From assembly GCF_900104705.1 (NCBI RefSeq), contig NZ_LT629734.1, positions 1,240,001 through 1,304,000 of the forward strand: a stretch of 64,000 nucleotides of DNA, in the 5' to 3' direction. Below the pieces are notes generated by a model that ran no database searches, had not been told where the DNA came from, and saw only the letters and a program-made list of their open reading frames with translations. Both the position numbers and the translations under genes were made by a program. How positions within the stretch are numbered: the first letter of the stretch is position 1; every line of letters begins with the position of its first letter. The stretch is from Agrococcus carbonis. Lineage in GTDB: Bacteria > Actinomycetota > Actinomycetes > Actinomycetales > Microbacteriaceae. Below, in pieces: positions 24,093-33,403 of this stretch.

Positions 24093-25352
24093 GTGGAACC
24101 CACCCGCACGCCCACCGGCGCACGCCGAGCCCGCATCGCGCAGCTGCTGCGCCTCGAGACCACGAGCGGCGCGCTGCTGCTCATCGCGGCCGCGGCAGCC
24201 CTCGTGTGGGCGAACTCGCCCGCGCGCGACTCGTACGCGGGCCTCACGGAGACCCGCGTCGGTCCCGCCGCGCTGCACCTCGACCTGAGCGTCGCCGCGT
24301 GGGCGGCTGACGGTCTGCTCGCCGTCTTCTTCTACGTCGTCGGCGTCGAGCTCAAGCACGAGATCGCGGCCGGCAGCCTCCGCGACCCGCGCCGCGCGGC
24401 CGTGCCGGTGCTCGCCGCGATCGGCGGCATGGCGCTGCCCGCGCTCGTCTACGTCGGCATCGTCGTGGCGGCCGGCGACCCCGCAGCGCTCAGCGGCTGG
24501 GCGATCCCCGCCGCGACCGACATCGCCTTCGCGCTCGCCGTGCTCGCCATCTTCGGCCGCGGGCTGCCGATCGGGCTGCGCACGTTCCTGCTCACGCTCG
24601 CGGTGGTCGACGACCTGCTCGCGATCGTCGTGATCGCGGTCTTCTACACCGCAACCGTGCAGGTCTTCGCGCTGCTCGGCGCCGCGGTCGCGGTCACCGC
24701 CTTCGCCCTGCTCGTGCGCTCGCGCTATGACCTGTGGTGGGTGCTGCTGCCGATCGCGCTCGTGGCGTGGTGGTGCATGCACGAGTCGGGGGTGCACGCG
24801 ACGATCGCGGGCGTCGTGCTCGGCGCCTGCGTGCCGGCGCACGGCATCCATGGCGAGCGCGTCCCGCGCACGCACCAGCACGAGGCGGCGGTGCGACCGT
24901 GGTCGACGGCGATCGCGCTGCCCGTCTTCGCGTTCTGCTCGGCCGGCGTCTCCGTCGCCGACGGCGGCGGCTTCGCCGAGCTCGCGGCGCAGCCCGTGCT
25001 GCTCGCGGTCGCCGCGGGACTCGTGGTCGGCAAGCTCCTCGGCGTGCTGGGCGTGACGGCGCTCGTGACGCGCTGGACGCCGCTGCGCCTGCCGGACGGC
25101 ATCGGCCTCCGCGACCTGCTGCCGGTCGCCCTGCTCACGAGCATCGGCTTCACGGTGTCGCTGCTCATCACCGAGCTCTCGTTCGACGACACCGCGCGCA
25201 CCGACGCGGCGAAGCTCGCGGTGCTGATCGGCTCGGGGGTCGCCGCCCTGCTCGCGGCGCCGCTGCTGCGATGGGATGCGCGGCGAGCGCGGAGCGCGGA
25301 CGAGAACGAGGACGGCGTCCCCGACGCGGCGCAGGCGCGGATCGGCGACTGA
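24093..25352 (+). CDS. nhaA: Na+/H+ antiporter NhaA
   Basis: Protein of 419 residues with about twelve membrane helices. The core motif VVDDLLAIVVIAVFY near residue 170 contains the paired Asp residues that bind sodium and protons, and the unwound TDIAFALAVLAI region near 146 crosses it. The N-terminal KHEIAAGSLRDPRRAAVP loop is also diagnostic. It extrudes sodium or lithium. The GTG is chosen because GAGAGGAG precedes it; an upstream in-frame ATG lies inside the structured leader. Confidence 0.93.
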   Translation: MEPTRTPTGARRARIAQLLRLETTSGALLLIAAAAALVWANSPARDSYAGLTETRVGPAALHLDLSVAAWAADGLLAVFFYVVGVELKHEIAAGSLRDPRRAAVPVLAAIGGMALPALVYVGIVVAAGDPAALSGWAIPAATDIAFALAVLAIFGRGLPIGLRTFLLTLAVVDDLLAIVVIAVFYTATVQVFALLGAAVAVTAFALLVRSRYDLWWVLLPIALVAWWCMHESGVHATIAGVVLGACVPAHGIHGERVPRTHQHEAAVRPWSTAIALPVFAFCSAGVSVADGGGFAELAAQPVLLAVAAGLVVGKLLGVLGVTALVTRWTPLRLPDGIGLRDLLPVALLTSIGFTVSLLITELSFDDTARTDAAKLAVLIGSGVAALLAAPLLRWDARRARSADENEDGVPDAAQARIGD

Positions 25353-25385
25353 GGCGTCCGAGGCGTCCGCGGCGGGCCGCGCGGA

Positions 25386-25697
25386 TCAGCCCCGGAGGAA
25401 GCGCGGCCGCCAGCCCAGCCGCTCGAGCCCCGCGGCGAGATGCTCCGCGTGCTGGCGCGCGCTCGTCGGATCGGCCGCGCGGACGTCGATCGTGAGCGGC
25501 GGCGGATCGCCGAACTTCGGCACCTCGACCTCCGCCCACGCTCCGTCGCCCAGCCGCACGCGGGCGCGGGCGGTGCCGGCGTCGACGACCGCGCCGCCGC
25601 ACGCATCCGCGATGGCTGAGAGCGCCTCGAGCTTCGAGAGCGCCTCGTCCACGACGAGGCTCACCGTCGCTCCGGGTTCCGACTGCTCGCGCATCAT
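25386..25697 (-). CDS. Hypothetical protein of 103 residues
   Basis: Small soluble protein with an alpha/beta pattern: a helix-rich start (SLVVDEALSKLEALSAIADACG), a beta stretch (ARVRLGDGAWAEVEVPKFG) and a C-terminal helix (ARQHAEHLAAGLERLGW). No family is recognised. Two ATG codons begin the frame; the first, at 25695-25697, is six bases after minus-strand TACCCT (25704-25709), so a leaderless start is likely. Confidence 0.65.
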   Translation of the reverse strand: MMREQSEPGATVSLVVDEALSKLEALSAIADACGGAVVDAGTARARVRLGDGAWAEVEVPKFGDPPPLTIDVRAADPTSARQHAEHLAAGLERLGWRPRFLRG

Positions 25698-25755
25698 GCG
25701 GCAAGGGTAGACCGGCTCGGGCCCACGCCCTCGGCGCGTGCCGGGCGGGCCACGA

Positions 25756-26826
25756 TCACCGGAGCGACGTCTCGGCGAGGGCGGCGTCGCGGCTCGTGGC
25801 ACCCTCCCGCCCGATGACGGTGAACGCCTCCCGGCGCGTGGAGGTGACGCCGATCTCGTAGTCGAGCAGCGCCGGGTCGGGCTCAAGGCCGCGCACGCTG
25901 CGGATGAGTGCCGCCGGCACCTGCGCGCCCGCCTGATGGCAGTAGGGATACCCGCCGCCGAAGCGCGGGTTGATGTCGATCACTCGCGCCACGCCCTCGC
26001 CGTCCTCGCGCACGTCCATGTCGATCGAGCCGCTGGGCAGCAGGAGCCTGCCGACCTGCGCCACGAGCTCGCGGAACCGTCCTGGGTCGGCGGTCGTGGC
26101 GACGTCGGTGTCCCCGGCTCGCTTCTGGCCGACCCTGCGGGCCATCACGCCGAGCAGCTCCGAGCGCCCGTCGAGGGAGAAGACCCCGTCGAGCCCGTAC
26201 TCGTCGCCGGGCAGGAACTCCTGCACGACGACAGCGGCCGGGTCGGCGTCCACCGGGCGCCCGTCCGGCCCGAGCGCCGATCCGGCCGAGCGCGCGACCG
26301 CCGCCCGCAGATCCTCGGTGGTGGGGAGCTCGAGGCCGGAGGAGCCCGAGCCGAAGCGGTGCTTGACCACGAACCTGGTCCCCGCGGAGGCGGACGCGAG
26401 CACGTCGTCGACCTCGGTGCCCAGGGAGGTCGCGGGGGTCGGGATCCCGTGCGCGGCGAAGCTCTCGGCCATGGCGTACTTGTCGAGGACCATCGCCTGC
26501 TCGTCGGGCGCCAGCACGGCGACCACGGCGCCCGAGCGCCGCAGGTCGTCCGCGAGCTCGCCGGAGAGCACCTGGCTCTCGTAGTCGTTCATGCAGAAGA
26601 AGGCGTCGGGGCGCTCGTCGGCGAACCACTGCCGCATCGCGTCGCCGTACTCCGGGCTGTTGTACGCCGGCATCGTGACGGCACGATCGGCGACGCCGAA
26701 GCCGGGAGCGGTGCTGCGGTACTCCATCGCGATGACCTCGCCGCGGATGCCGAGCGCGCGCAAGGCGTCCTGGAACCACTCGAGGTAATGGGCGCGGCGT
26801 CCGGCCGACGCGATGACGATCTTCAT
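25756..26826 (-). CDS. ATP-grasp ligase (CarB-like), unknown substrate
   Basis: Protein of 356 residues. After an N-terminal Rossmann-like domain (MKIVIASAGRRAHYLEW) come the ATP-grasp elements FVVKHRFGSGSSGLEL near residue 147, VVVQEFLPGDEYGLDGVF near 200 and the metal-binding VIDINPRFGGGYPYCHQAG near 290. It should activate a carboxylate as acyl phosphate and join it to an amine or thiol. It begins 10 bases after the PLP-enzyme gene, so the two form an operon and probably one small-molecule pathway. Confidence 0.85.
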   Translation of the reverse strand: MKIVIASAGRRAHYLEWFQDALRALGIRGEVIAMEYRSTAPGFGVADRAVTMPAYNSPEYGDAMRQWFADERPDAFFCMNDYESQVLSGELADDLRRSGAVVAVLAPDEQAMVLDKYAMAESFAAHGIPTPATSLGTEVDDVLASASAGTRFVVKHRFGSGSSGLELPTTEDLRAAVARSAGSALGPDGRPVDADPAAVVVQEFLPGDEYGLDGVFSLDGRSELLGVMARRVGQKRAGDTDVATTADPGRFRELVAQVGRLLLPSGSIDMDVREDGEGVARVIDINPRFGGGYPYCHQAGAQVPAALIRSVRGLEPDPALLDYEIGVTSTRREAFTVIGREGATSRDAALAETSLR

Positions 26827-26836
26827 GGGCTCGTGA

Positions 26837-28258
26837 CTAGGCAACGTCGGCTCCTCGGGTGTCGCGACCGGCACGGGTCCGGCGGCGGGGCTTGCGGACA
26901 GGCGTCGGCGGGGCGAGCATGGCGGAGGCATCAGCGGGCCGCTCCGGGGACGCCGAGGTCGGATCCTGCGCGGGGCCTCGAAGGCTGCCGTCGCCGTCCG
27001 ACCACAGGTTGGCCTGCAGGAACTCCTGCGCGCCCCACTTGCGGCGCACCTGCGTCAGCGCGCCGTCGGCGTCGCGCACGTAGACGTTCGGCAGGTAGTC
27101 GATGAACAGGCCCCTGAGGGGCAGCGTGTAGGCGCCGAGCTTGGAGAAGGTGAGCCGGTCGCCGACCCGCAGCTCGCGCTCGTCGTGCAGCGTGGTCACC
27201 CGGTCGAGCTCCGTCAGCGTCGCACCCACCACCTTCTGGACGGGGAGGACGCGCGCCGACGCGGATGCCACGCGCAGCTCGTACGGGCGGGTGCGGCGGA
27301 AGAGGGGGTCGGTGTCGGTGCGGCTGCCGTCGATCACGACGAACCGAGTCTGGCCGACGTCCTTCACGTCGATGACGGTCGCGTGGTACTCGAACGGCGG
27401 GGCCACGAGGCATCCGCCGGGCTCGACGATCAGCGTCGTCCGCTCCGGGTCGACGGCCCGCTCGAGCTCCTCGCGGATGACCGCGAAGTAGTCGTCGAAG
27501 GTGGGGGTCGCGTCGACGCCGCCGAAGAACCCACCGCCCATGTCGATCCAGTCCGGCGTCAATCCGCGGGTCGAGACGACGTCGGCAGCCGTGCGCGCGG
27601 CAGCCCGGTAGACCTCGACGCTCTTCGACCGGGTGCTGTTGTGCATGTGCAGGCCGGCGACGCGGACGCCGGCCTCCCGCAGCTCGGCCACGGCGGCGTC
27701 GAACTCCCCGTTGACCAGGCTGAACCCGAAGCGGGCGACATCGTCCTCGGAGATCAGCTCGCCCGGCACCAGACTGGCGAGATCCCAGTTGACGCGCACG
27801 CCGACGCGCACGTCGAGCTCCGGCCGCTCCCGCGCGAGCTCGGCGGCCCAGGTGACCTCGCGCTTCGCGTCGAGGTTGACGATCGATCCCTCGATGAGGG
27901 CGGAGCGCAGGCGGTCGCGGCGCTTGGCGGGCCCGTTGAAGACGATCCGGTCGGGAGGGAAGTCGAGGGCGACGGCGAGCTCGTACTCCGTGTCGGAGGC
28001 CACCTCCGCCCACGCGCCGCGGTGGCGGAAGTACGCGAGCAGCCACGGGAGCGCGTTGGTCTTGAAGGAGTACGCGAGGATCGAGCTCGGCCAGTGCGCG
28101 GCCATCGCGTGCTGGAAGCTGCTCCGCAGCGCATCCAGGAGCGGCTCGTCGACGACGAAGGCGGGGGTCTGGGGATGCTCGGGCGGCGCAGCCGCCGGCC
28201 CCCGCGCGGCACCGTCGATCGCCATCAGCCCCTCGGGCATCGAGCTCTGCACTGACAT
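26837..28258 (-). CDS. PLP fold-III enzyme (DapDC/ornithine decarboxylase-like), atypical active site
   Basis: Protein of 473 residues. PLP lysine Lys66 lies in AYSFKTNAL, the glycine loop is GGGFFGG near residue 245, and EPGGCLVAPP near 287 replaces the usual EPGR. The C-terminal GPTCDSLD motif of decarboxylases is GATLTELD here, so the catalytic Cys is missing, while GAYTLP is kept. A basic tail (KPRRRTRAGR) ends it. It may decarboxylate or otherwise transform an amino acid made or used by the adjacent ATP-grasp ligase. The ATG follows GAGGTGG; a TTG 14 codons upstream is possible. Confidence 0.8.
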   Translation of the reverse strand: MSVQSSMPEGLMAIDGAARGPAAAPPEHPQTPAFVVDEPLLDALRSSFQHAMAAHWPSSILAYSFKTNALPWLLAYFRHRGAWAEVASDTEYELAVALDFPPDRIVFNGPAKRRDRLRSALIEGSIVNLDAKREVTWAAELARERPELDVRVGVRVNWDLASLVPGELISEDDVARFGFSLVNGEFDAAVAELREAGVRVAGLHMHNSTRSKSVEVYRAAARTAADVVSTRGLTPDWIDMGGGFFGGVDATPTFDDYFAVIREELERAVDPERTTLIVEPGGCLVAPPFEYHATVIDVKDVGQTRFVVIDGSRTDTDPLFRRTRPYELRVASASARVLPVQKVVGATLTELDRVTTLHDERELRVGDRLTFSKLGAYTLPLRGLFIDYLPNVYVRDADGALTQVRRKWGAQEFLQANLWSDGDGSLRGPAQDPTSASPERPADASAMLAPPTPVRKPRRRTRAGRDTRGADVA

Positions 28259-28439
28259 GTCGACCACCTCGGTCAGATCGGGCCGGGGCTCCGAGTGCAA
28301 CCGGCTGGCGACCGCTGGCGCCGACGGTACTGCACGAGGTCATCCTCGTCGCCGAACGGACGCCAATGGCACGCGCAGAACCCGCCCGCCTCCCTGTGGG
28401 CAGGATCAGCACCCGCTCAGCGCTGCAGGAAGGGGACCG

Positions 28440-29129
28440 CTACGCGCGGGACGCTCCCTGGCGCGCGACCGTCTCGTCGATCCAGATCGGCGCGTAGGGC
28501 GAGATGCAGCCGCGCGCCACGGGGTAGTCCTTGAGCACCCCGAGCCGCTCGCCGATGCCCCGCGCGCGCTCGCGCAGCGCCGGCTGCGTGATCCCGATCG
28601 TGGCGAGCGCCTCGTTCATGGCCCACATGAGCCGCTCGGGCGCATCCGCCATCTCGGCCTCGATCGTGTCGAGCATCGCGGGCAGGTCGAGGTCGGCGAC
28701 GTCGGCGGCGTGACGCGCCTTGCGCAGCCGCTCGCTCGTGAGCGCCCATCCCGCAGCGGCGACCACCGCATCCGCATCGTCGATCCACCGCAGCCGCAGC
28801 GCCTCGGCGTGCGGCCCCTTCTTCACCAGGTAGTTCACGAGCCAGTCGAGCACCTTGGGCGCGCGCGCCTCGCGCAGCATCGCGTCGAGCTCATCGGACG
28901 AGAGCGACTTCGGCCGCGCGATCAGCAGCGCGAGCAGCCGCGACGGCGTCTCGCCCGTCGCCCACAGCGCGAGGGCGAACTCGTGGTCGGTGCCGAGCCG
29001 CTTCGCGATCGCGCGCACCTTCGCGAGGTTGACGCCGTGGTCGTCGCCGTGGCGCTCGTTGACCTCGCGCATCCGCGGATCCTCGAGCGCGGCGAGCTCG
29101 GCCTGCAGGGCGGCGACGGTCTCGGTCAT
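28440..29129 (-). CDS. DNA alkylation repair protein (AlkD-like HEAT repeat)
   Basis: Protein of 229 residues, all helical, with HEAT-like pairs as in AlkD/DNA alkylation repair proteins. The segment FALALWATGETPSRLLALLIARP near residue 50 and DWLVNYLVKKGPHAEALRLRW near 95 carry the family's conserved aromatic and charged residues. It would remove alkylated bases such as 7-methylguanine or 3-methyladenine. No operon partner is evident. Confidence 0.82.
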   Translation of the reverse strand: MTETVAALQAELAALEDPRMREVNERHGDDHGVNLAKVRAIAKRLGTDHEFALALWATGETPSRLLALLIARPKSLSSDELDAMLREARAPKVLDWLVNYLVKKGPHAEALRLRWIDDADAVVAAAGWALTSERLRKARHAADVADLDLPAMLDTIEAEMADAPERLMWAMNEALATIGITQPALRERARGIGERLGVLKDYPVARGCISPYAPIWIDETVARQGASRA

Positions 29130-29191
29130 GGCATCCAGGGTATGAGCGGATGCGGGGGCGGGGTCAGCGCGATCTCCGCTGAGCTGGCGTG

Positions 29192-29251
29192 GTCTCGATA
29201 CGCCGGCTCCGCCGGCTACTCGACCACCGTGGGCGCCGGCTGCTCGACCAC
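29192..29251 (+). repeat. Palindromic repeat, dialect B, with a half copy
   Basis: A full copy at 29192-29226 runs GTCTCGATACG, stem GCCGGC..GCCGGC, CTACTCGACCA. It is followed by a degenerate half copy (GGCTGCTCGACCACCG). The region also has an 11-base inverted repeat (29271-29281 with 29341-29351) 59 bases apart. It lies in a 240-base gap between the AlkD-like gene and ald; no gene is supported there. Confidence 0.75.
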
Positions 29252-29368
29252 CGCTGGCGCCTGCTGGGTTGCACCGGATCGGCCTCTCTCGTCTGGCCGC
29301 GCGAGCGGCGCTCAGGGACGGTGGTCCCCGACGCTAGGCGCGATCCGGTGCCCCGGCAAGCCCGCGGC

Positions 29369-30490
29369 TCAGCGGTGCAGCGCCGCCGACCTGCCCCCGC
29401 CCACCGACGACGGCAGGTCGGGGAACGCATCCGCGACCCCCTGGTGCACGATGCTGCCCGCGCGCGTGTTGACGCCGAGCGCGAGCGCCGGGTCGGCCGC
29501 GATCGCCGCCTCGGCGCCCTGCTGCGCGATGCGGCGCACGTAGGGCAGCGTCGCGTTCGTGAGCGCGCGGGTCGCGGTCTGCGGCACGCCGCCGGGCATG
29601 TTCGCGACGCAGTAGTGGCGCACGCCGTCGACCTCGAAGATCGGGTCGTCGTAGGTCGTCGGCCGCGACGTCTCGAACGCGCCGCCCTGGTCGATCGCCA
29701 CGTCGATGAGCAGGGCGCCCGGCCGCAGCAGCGACAGCTGCGCCCGCGAGACGACCTTGGGCGCCGCGCGGCCGGGCACGAGCACCGCGCCGATCACGAC
29801 ATCCGCCTGCGCGAGCTCGGACTCGACCGTCGCGACATCCGACATGAGCACGCGCGCGCGGCCGTCGAGCAGGCTGTCGAGTTGGCGGATGCGGGCGGGC
29901 GACATCTCGAGGATCGTCACCTCGGCCTGCATGCCGAGGGCGAGCAGCGCCGCCTGCGTGCCGACCGCGCCGCCGCCGATGATGACGACGCGCGCCGGCG
30001 CGACGCCGGGCGAGCCGCCCAGCAGCAGGCCGGGGCCGCCGCCGTGCCGCATCATGTGCGTCGCCGCGGCGTGCGCGGCGAGCCGGCCGGCGATCTCGCT
30101 CATGGGCTGCAGCAGCGGCAGCCCGGTGCTGTCGGCGACCGTCTCGTAGGCGATGCCGAGCGTGCCGGCCGCCAGCAGCGCCTCGGTGAGCGGCCGGTCG
30201 GCAGCGAGGTGCAGGTAGGTGAAGAGGGTGAGGTCCTGCCGCAGGAAGCCGTACTCCTCGGCGATCGGCTCCTTGACCTTCACGACGGTGCCGGCCGCCC
30301 ACGCATCCTCGCGCGAGACGATGTCGGCACCTGCTGCCAGGTAGAGCTCGTCGTCGAACCCGGCACGCGCGCCGGCTCCGCTCTCGACGAGCACGGTGCT
30401 GCCGCTGCGCACCAGGTCGGCGGCGCCGGCGGGCGTCATGCCCACCCGCTCCTCCCGCGGCTTGATCTCCTTGACGACGCCGATCTGCAC
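29369..30490 (-). CDS. ald: Alanine dehydrogenase
   Basis: Protein of 373 residues, NAD-dependent conversion of L-alanine to pyruvate and ammonia. The N-terminal [20 protein letters not shown] holds the substrate Arg, Lys75-type KVKEP follows near residue 72, His in FTYLHLAAD near 96, and the NAD motif [14 protein letters not shown] near 168. It is last in the operon after the aminotransferase and the semialdehyde dehydrogenase. This suits recycling of alanine formed when pyruvate is the amino acceptor. The GTG start follows AGAAGGAGAG. Confidence 0.93.
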   Translation of the reverse strand: MQIGVVKEIKPREERVGMTPAGAADLVRSGSTVLVESGAGARAGFDDELYLAAGADIVSREDAWAAGTVVKVKEPIAEEYGFLRQDLTLFTYLHLAADRPLTEALLAAGTLGIAYETVADSTGLPLLQPMSEIAGRLAAHAAATHMMRHGGGPGLLLGGSPGVAPARVVIIGGGAVGTQAALLALGMQAEVTILEMSPARIRQLDSLLDGRARVLMSDVATVESELAQADVVIGAVLVPGRAAPKVVSRAQLSLLRPGALLIDVAIDQGGAFETSRPTTYDDPIFEVDGVRHYCVANMPGGVPQTATRALTNATLPYVRRIAQQGAEAAIAADPALALGVNTRAGSIVHQGVADAFPDLPSSVGGGRSAALHR

Positions 30491-30516
30491 GACGCTCTCC
30501 TTCTGATTCACGGGGG

Positions 30517-31998
30517 TCACGCCGTCTCGCGACGGGCGATGTTGTAGAACCGTACCGACTGGTACTCCTCGAGGCCCTCGGCGCTCCCTTCGCGCCCGAG
30601 ACCCGACTGCTTCACGCCGCCGAACGGGGCGGCGGCGTTGGAGGGCACGCCCTGGTTGATGCCCACGAGGCCGCTCTCGATGCGGTCGGCCACGTTGAGC
30701 GCCCGGTCGAGGCTCTCGGTGAACACGTAGGCGGCGAGCCCGAACTCGGTCGCGTTCGCCCGCTCGATCGCCTCCTCCTGCGTGCGGAAGCGCTGGATGG
30801 CGGCGATCGGGCCGAAGATCTCGCGCTGGGCGACGTCGGCGCCCTCGGGCACGCGGTCGAGCACGGTCGGCGCGAAGAACGAGCCGTCGCCCTCGATCGC
30901 CGATCCTCCGGCGCGCAGCTCGGCGCCGCGCTCGAGCGCATCCTCGGTGAAGGCCTTCATCGAGGCGACCGCGCGGTCGTCGATGAGGGGCCCCACGACG
31001 GTGCCGTCGCCGAAGCCGCTGCCGACCCGCACGTCGGCGAGCCGCTCGGCGACACCCTCGACGAACGCGTCGGCGATGCCCTCCTGTACGAAGAACCGGT
31101 TCGCGGCGATGCACGACTGGCCGGCGTTCCGCAGCTTCGCGGCGACGGCGCCCTCGACGGCGCGCTCGAGGTCGGCGTCGTCGAAGACGATGAGCGGCGC
31201 GTTGCCGCCGAGCTCCATCGACGAGCGCAGCACGTTGCGGCCCGCGAGCTCGAGGAGCGTCCGCCCGACCTCGGTCGAGCCGGTGAACGACACCTTCCGC
31301 ACCCGCGCATCCGCCAGCACGGCGCTGCTGAAGCGCGACGCGCTCGAGGTCGTCACGACCTGCACGAGGTCGGCGGGCACGCCCGCGCGGCGGGCGAGCT
31401 CGACGGCGAAGATCGTCGTGAGCGGCGTGAGCGTCGCGGGCTTCACGACCGCCGCGCAACCCGCGGCGATCGCGGGCGCGATCTTGCGGGTCGCCATCGC
31501 GAGCGGGAAGTTCCACGGCGTGATGAGCACCGCGAGCCCCACCGGCGCGCGGCGGGTGAGGATGCTCGAGCCGCCCGCAGGCGCCTCGCGGAAGTTGCCG
31601 GCCGGCCGCACGGCCTCCTCGGCGTACCAGCGCACGAAGTCGGTGCCGTAGGCGACCTCGCCGCGCGCCTCGGCGAGCGGCTTGCCCATCTCGCGCGTGA
31701 TGAGGTGCGCGAGGTCCTCGGTGTGCTCGACGAGCAGCGCGTGCCACGCGTGCAGCACGTCGGCGCGCTGCCGCGGGGTCGTGCGCGCCCAGGCGCGACC
31801 CGCCGCATCCGCCGTCTCGACCGCCCGCAGGGCGCCGTCGACGTCGATGTCGGCGATGCGGCCGATCTGCGCGCCGGTCGCTGGGTCGGCGACGTCGATG
31901 CCGGTGGCGGGCAGGCCGAGTCCCGCGATCACGCGGTCGGCGCGGTCGAGGGCGGATGCGTCGGCCGGCACGAGCCCGGCGGTGGTCGTGGCCCTCAT
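30517..31998 (-). CDS. NAD(P)-dependent succinate/malonate-semialdehyde dehydrogenase-type ALDH
   Basis: Protein of 493 residues of the aldehyde dehydrogenase superfamily. The oxyanion Asn is in PWNFPLA near 162, the glycine motif FTGSTEVG near 238, the general base Glu262 in MELGGNAP and the nucleophile Cys296 in [12 protein letters not shown]. That last motif is typical of GabD-type succinate-semialdehyde dehydrogenases. It follows the class III aminotransferase with a four-base ATGA overlap, so it would oxidise the aldehyde made by it. Confidence 0.88.
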   Translation of the reverse strand: MRATTTAGLVPADASALDRADRVIAGLGLPATGIDVADPATGAQIGRIADIDVDGALRAVETADAAGRAWARTTPRQRADVLHAWHALLVEHTEDLAHLITREMGKPLAEARGEVAYGTDFVRWYAEEAVRPAGNFREAPAGGSSILTRRAPVGLAVLITPWNFPLAMATRKIAPAIAAGCAAVVKPATLTPLTTIFAVELARRAGVPADLVQVVTTSSASRFSSAVLADARVRKVSFTGSTEVGRTLLELAGRNVLRSSMELGGNAPLIVFDDADLERAVEGAVAAKLRNAGQSCIAANRFFVQEGIADAFVEGVAERLADVRVGSGFGDGTVVGPLIDDRAVASMKAFTEDALERGAELRAGGSAIEGDGSFFAPTVLDRVPEGADVAQREIFGPIAAIQRFRTQEEAIERANATEFGLAAYVFTESLDRALNVADRIESGLVGINQGVPSNAAAPFGGVKQSGLGREGSAEGLEEYQSVRFYNIARRETA

Positions 31999-33302
31999 CG
32001 GGCGGCCTCCTCGGTGATCGCGAGCTCGATCGCGGCGACGTAGTCGACGACCTCCTGGTCGCTGACGATGAACGGCGGGCTCAGCTGCAGCGTGTTGCCG
32101 CGCAGCGGCCGCGTGATGAAGCCGTGCTCGATCGCGCGGTCGGCGACGCGGTCGTTCGCGATGCGCTCGTCGAGGCCGATGCCGCCGAGGAAACCAGCGA
32201 CGCGCACGTCGACGACCGCCTCCTGGCGAGCCGCGAGGCCCTCGAGCTCGCGCCGCAGCACGTGCTCGAGCTCGGCGGCGCGCGCCACGAGGCCGTCGCG
32301 CTCGAGGATGCCGAGGTTGGCGATCGCGACCGCGGCCGCCGTCGCGTGGCCCGCGTAGGTCGCGCCGTGGCGGAACACCGGGGTGTCGGGCGCGTCGACG
32401 TAGAACGGCTCCCACAGGCGCGGTGCCGCGAGCACGCCGCCGAGCGGCGCGTAGCCCGAGGTGACGCCCTTCGCGAAGGTGATCATGTCGGGCTCGATGC
32501 CGTAGCGCTCGGCCGCGAACATCTCGCCGGTGCGGCCGAAGCCGGTGATGACCTCGTCGAGGATCAGCAGGATGTCGTGCTCGCGCGCGAGCCGCTGCAG
32601 GCCCTCGAGGTAGCCGGGCGCGGGCGGGTTGACGCCGCCGGTGCCCTGGATCGGCTCGCTCACGATCGCGGCGATGCGCTCGGCGCCGATGCGCTCGATC
32701 GCCGCCTCGACCTGGGCGAGGTCGTCGTGGGAGACGCGCGCCGTCTCGGGCACGAGCGACTCGGTGCCGAGGCCCTCGCGGTTGAAGTCGAGGCCGGCGA
32801 TCGACGTGCCATAGGCGTGCAGCCCGTGGTAGGCGTGCTCGCGGCTGAGGATGATCTGCTTGCTCGTGCGGCCCTCGCGCTGCCAGTGCCGGCGCGCGAG
32901 CTTGCACGCGAGGTCGATCGCGTCGGAGCCGCCGGAGTTGAGCAGCACCTTCGAGCGCGGGATGGGCGAGATGCCGGCGAGCAGCTCGGCGAGCTCGATC
33001 GCCCGGTCGTTCGCGAAGCGCTGGAAGATGTGGAAGGTCTCGAGCGTGCGCATCTGGTCGAACGCGGCCTGCGCGAGCTCGGGGTGCGCATGGCCGACGT
33101 TCGCGTGCCACAGGCCCGCGGTGCCGTCGAAGAGGCGCCGACCGTCGGTCGTGAAGAGGTACGAGCCCTCGGCGCGCTCGATCACGAGCTGGCGGCCGAG
33201 CACGGCGGGCATCTGCGCCTGCGCCGACCACAGCGCGGGACCGTCGAGCACGGCGCCCGAGGGGGCAGCCGTGGCGGATGCGGTGGTGTCGGTGAGCGTC
33301 AT
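31995..33302 (-). CDS. Class III omega-aminotransferase (beta-alanine/GABA:pyruvate type)
   Basis: Protein of 435 residues with PLP lysine Lys278 in ITFAKGVTSGYAPLGGV and the Asp249 that holds the pyridine nitrogen in LILDEVITGFGRTG. The N-terminal GLWHANVGHAHPEL and SGGSDAIDLACKLAR segments are typical of omega-amino-acid:pyruvate aminotransferases. It would make a semialdehyde plus alanine, which the next two genes handle. The ATG follows GAAGGAG. A TACAGT -10 box lies at 33355-33360 on the minus strand. Confidence 0.88.
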   Translation of the reverse strand: MTLTDTTASATAAPSGAVLDGPALWSAQAQMPAVLGRQLVIERAEGSYLFTTDGRRLFDGTAGLWHANVGHAHPELAQAAFDQMRTLETFHIFQRFANDRAIELAELLAGISPIPRSKVLLNSGGSDAIDLACKLARRHWQREGRTSKQIILSREHAYHGLHAYGTSIAGLDFNREGLGTESLVPETARVSHDDLAQVEAAIERIGAERIAAIVSEPIQGTGGVNPPAPGYLEGLQRLAREHDILLILDEVITGFGRTGEMFAAERYGIEPDMITFAKGVTSGYAPLGGVLAAPRLWEPFYVDAPDTPVFRHGATYAGHATAAAVAIANLGILERDGLVARAAELEHVLRRELEGLAARQEAVVDVRVAGFLGGIGLDERIANDRVADRAIEHGFITRPLRGNTLQLSPPFIVSDQEVVDYVAAIELAITEEAAR

Positions 33303-33403
33303 CGCGTCTCCTTCGTCGTCCTGGGCGCGACGCGAAGGCGTCGCTGCCATGAGCACTGTAGGTGCCCGGAAGGGTCGCTCGCAGTGACCGTTTCCGACCG
33401 GTA

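Noticed and set aside
28259..28439. A small gene between the PLP enzyme and the AlkD-like gene
   Set aside because: No frame in this 180-base gap has a start with a ribosome-binding site. It probably holds only the promoter of the two-gene operon (TACCGT on the minus strand near 28324-28329).
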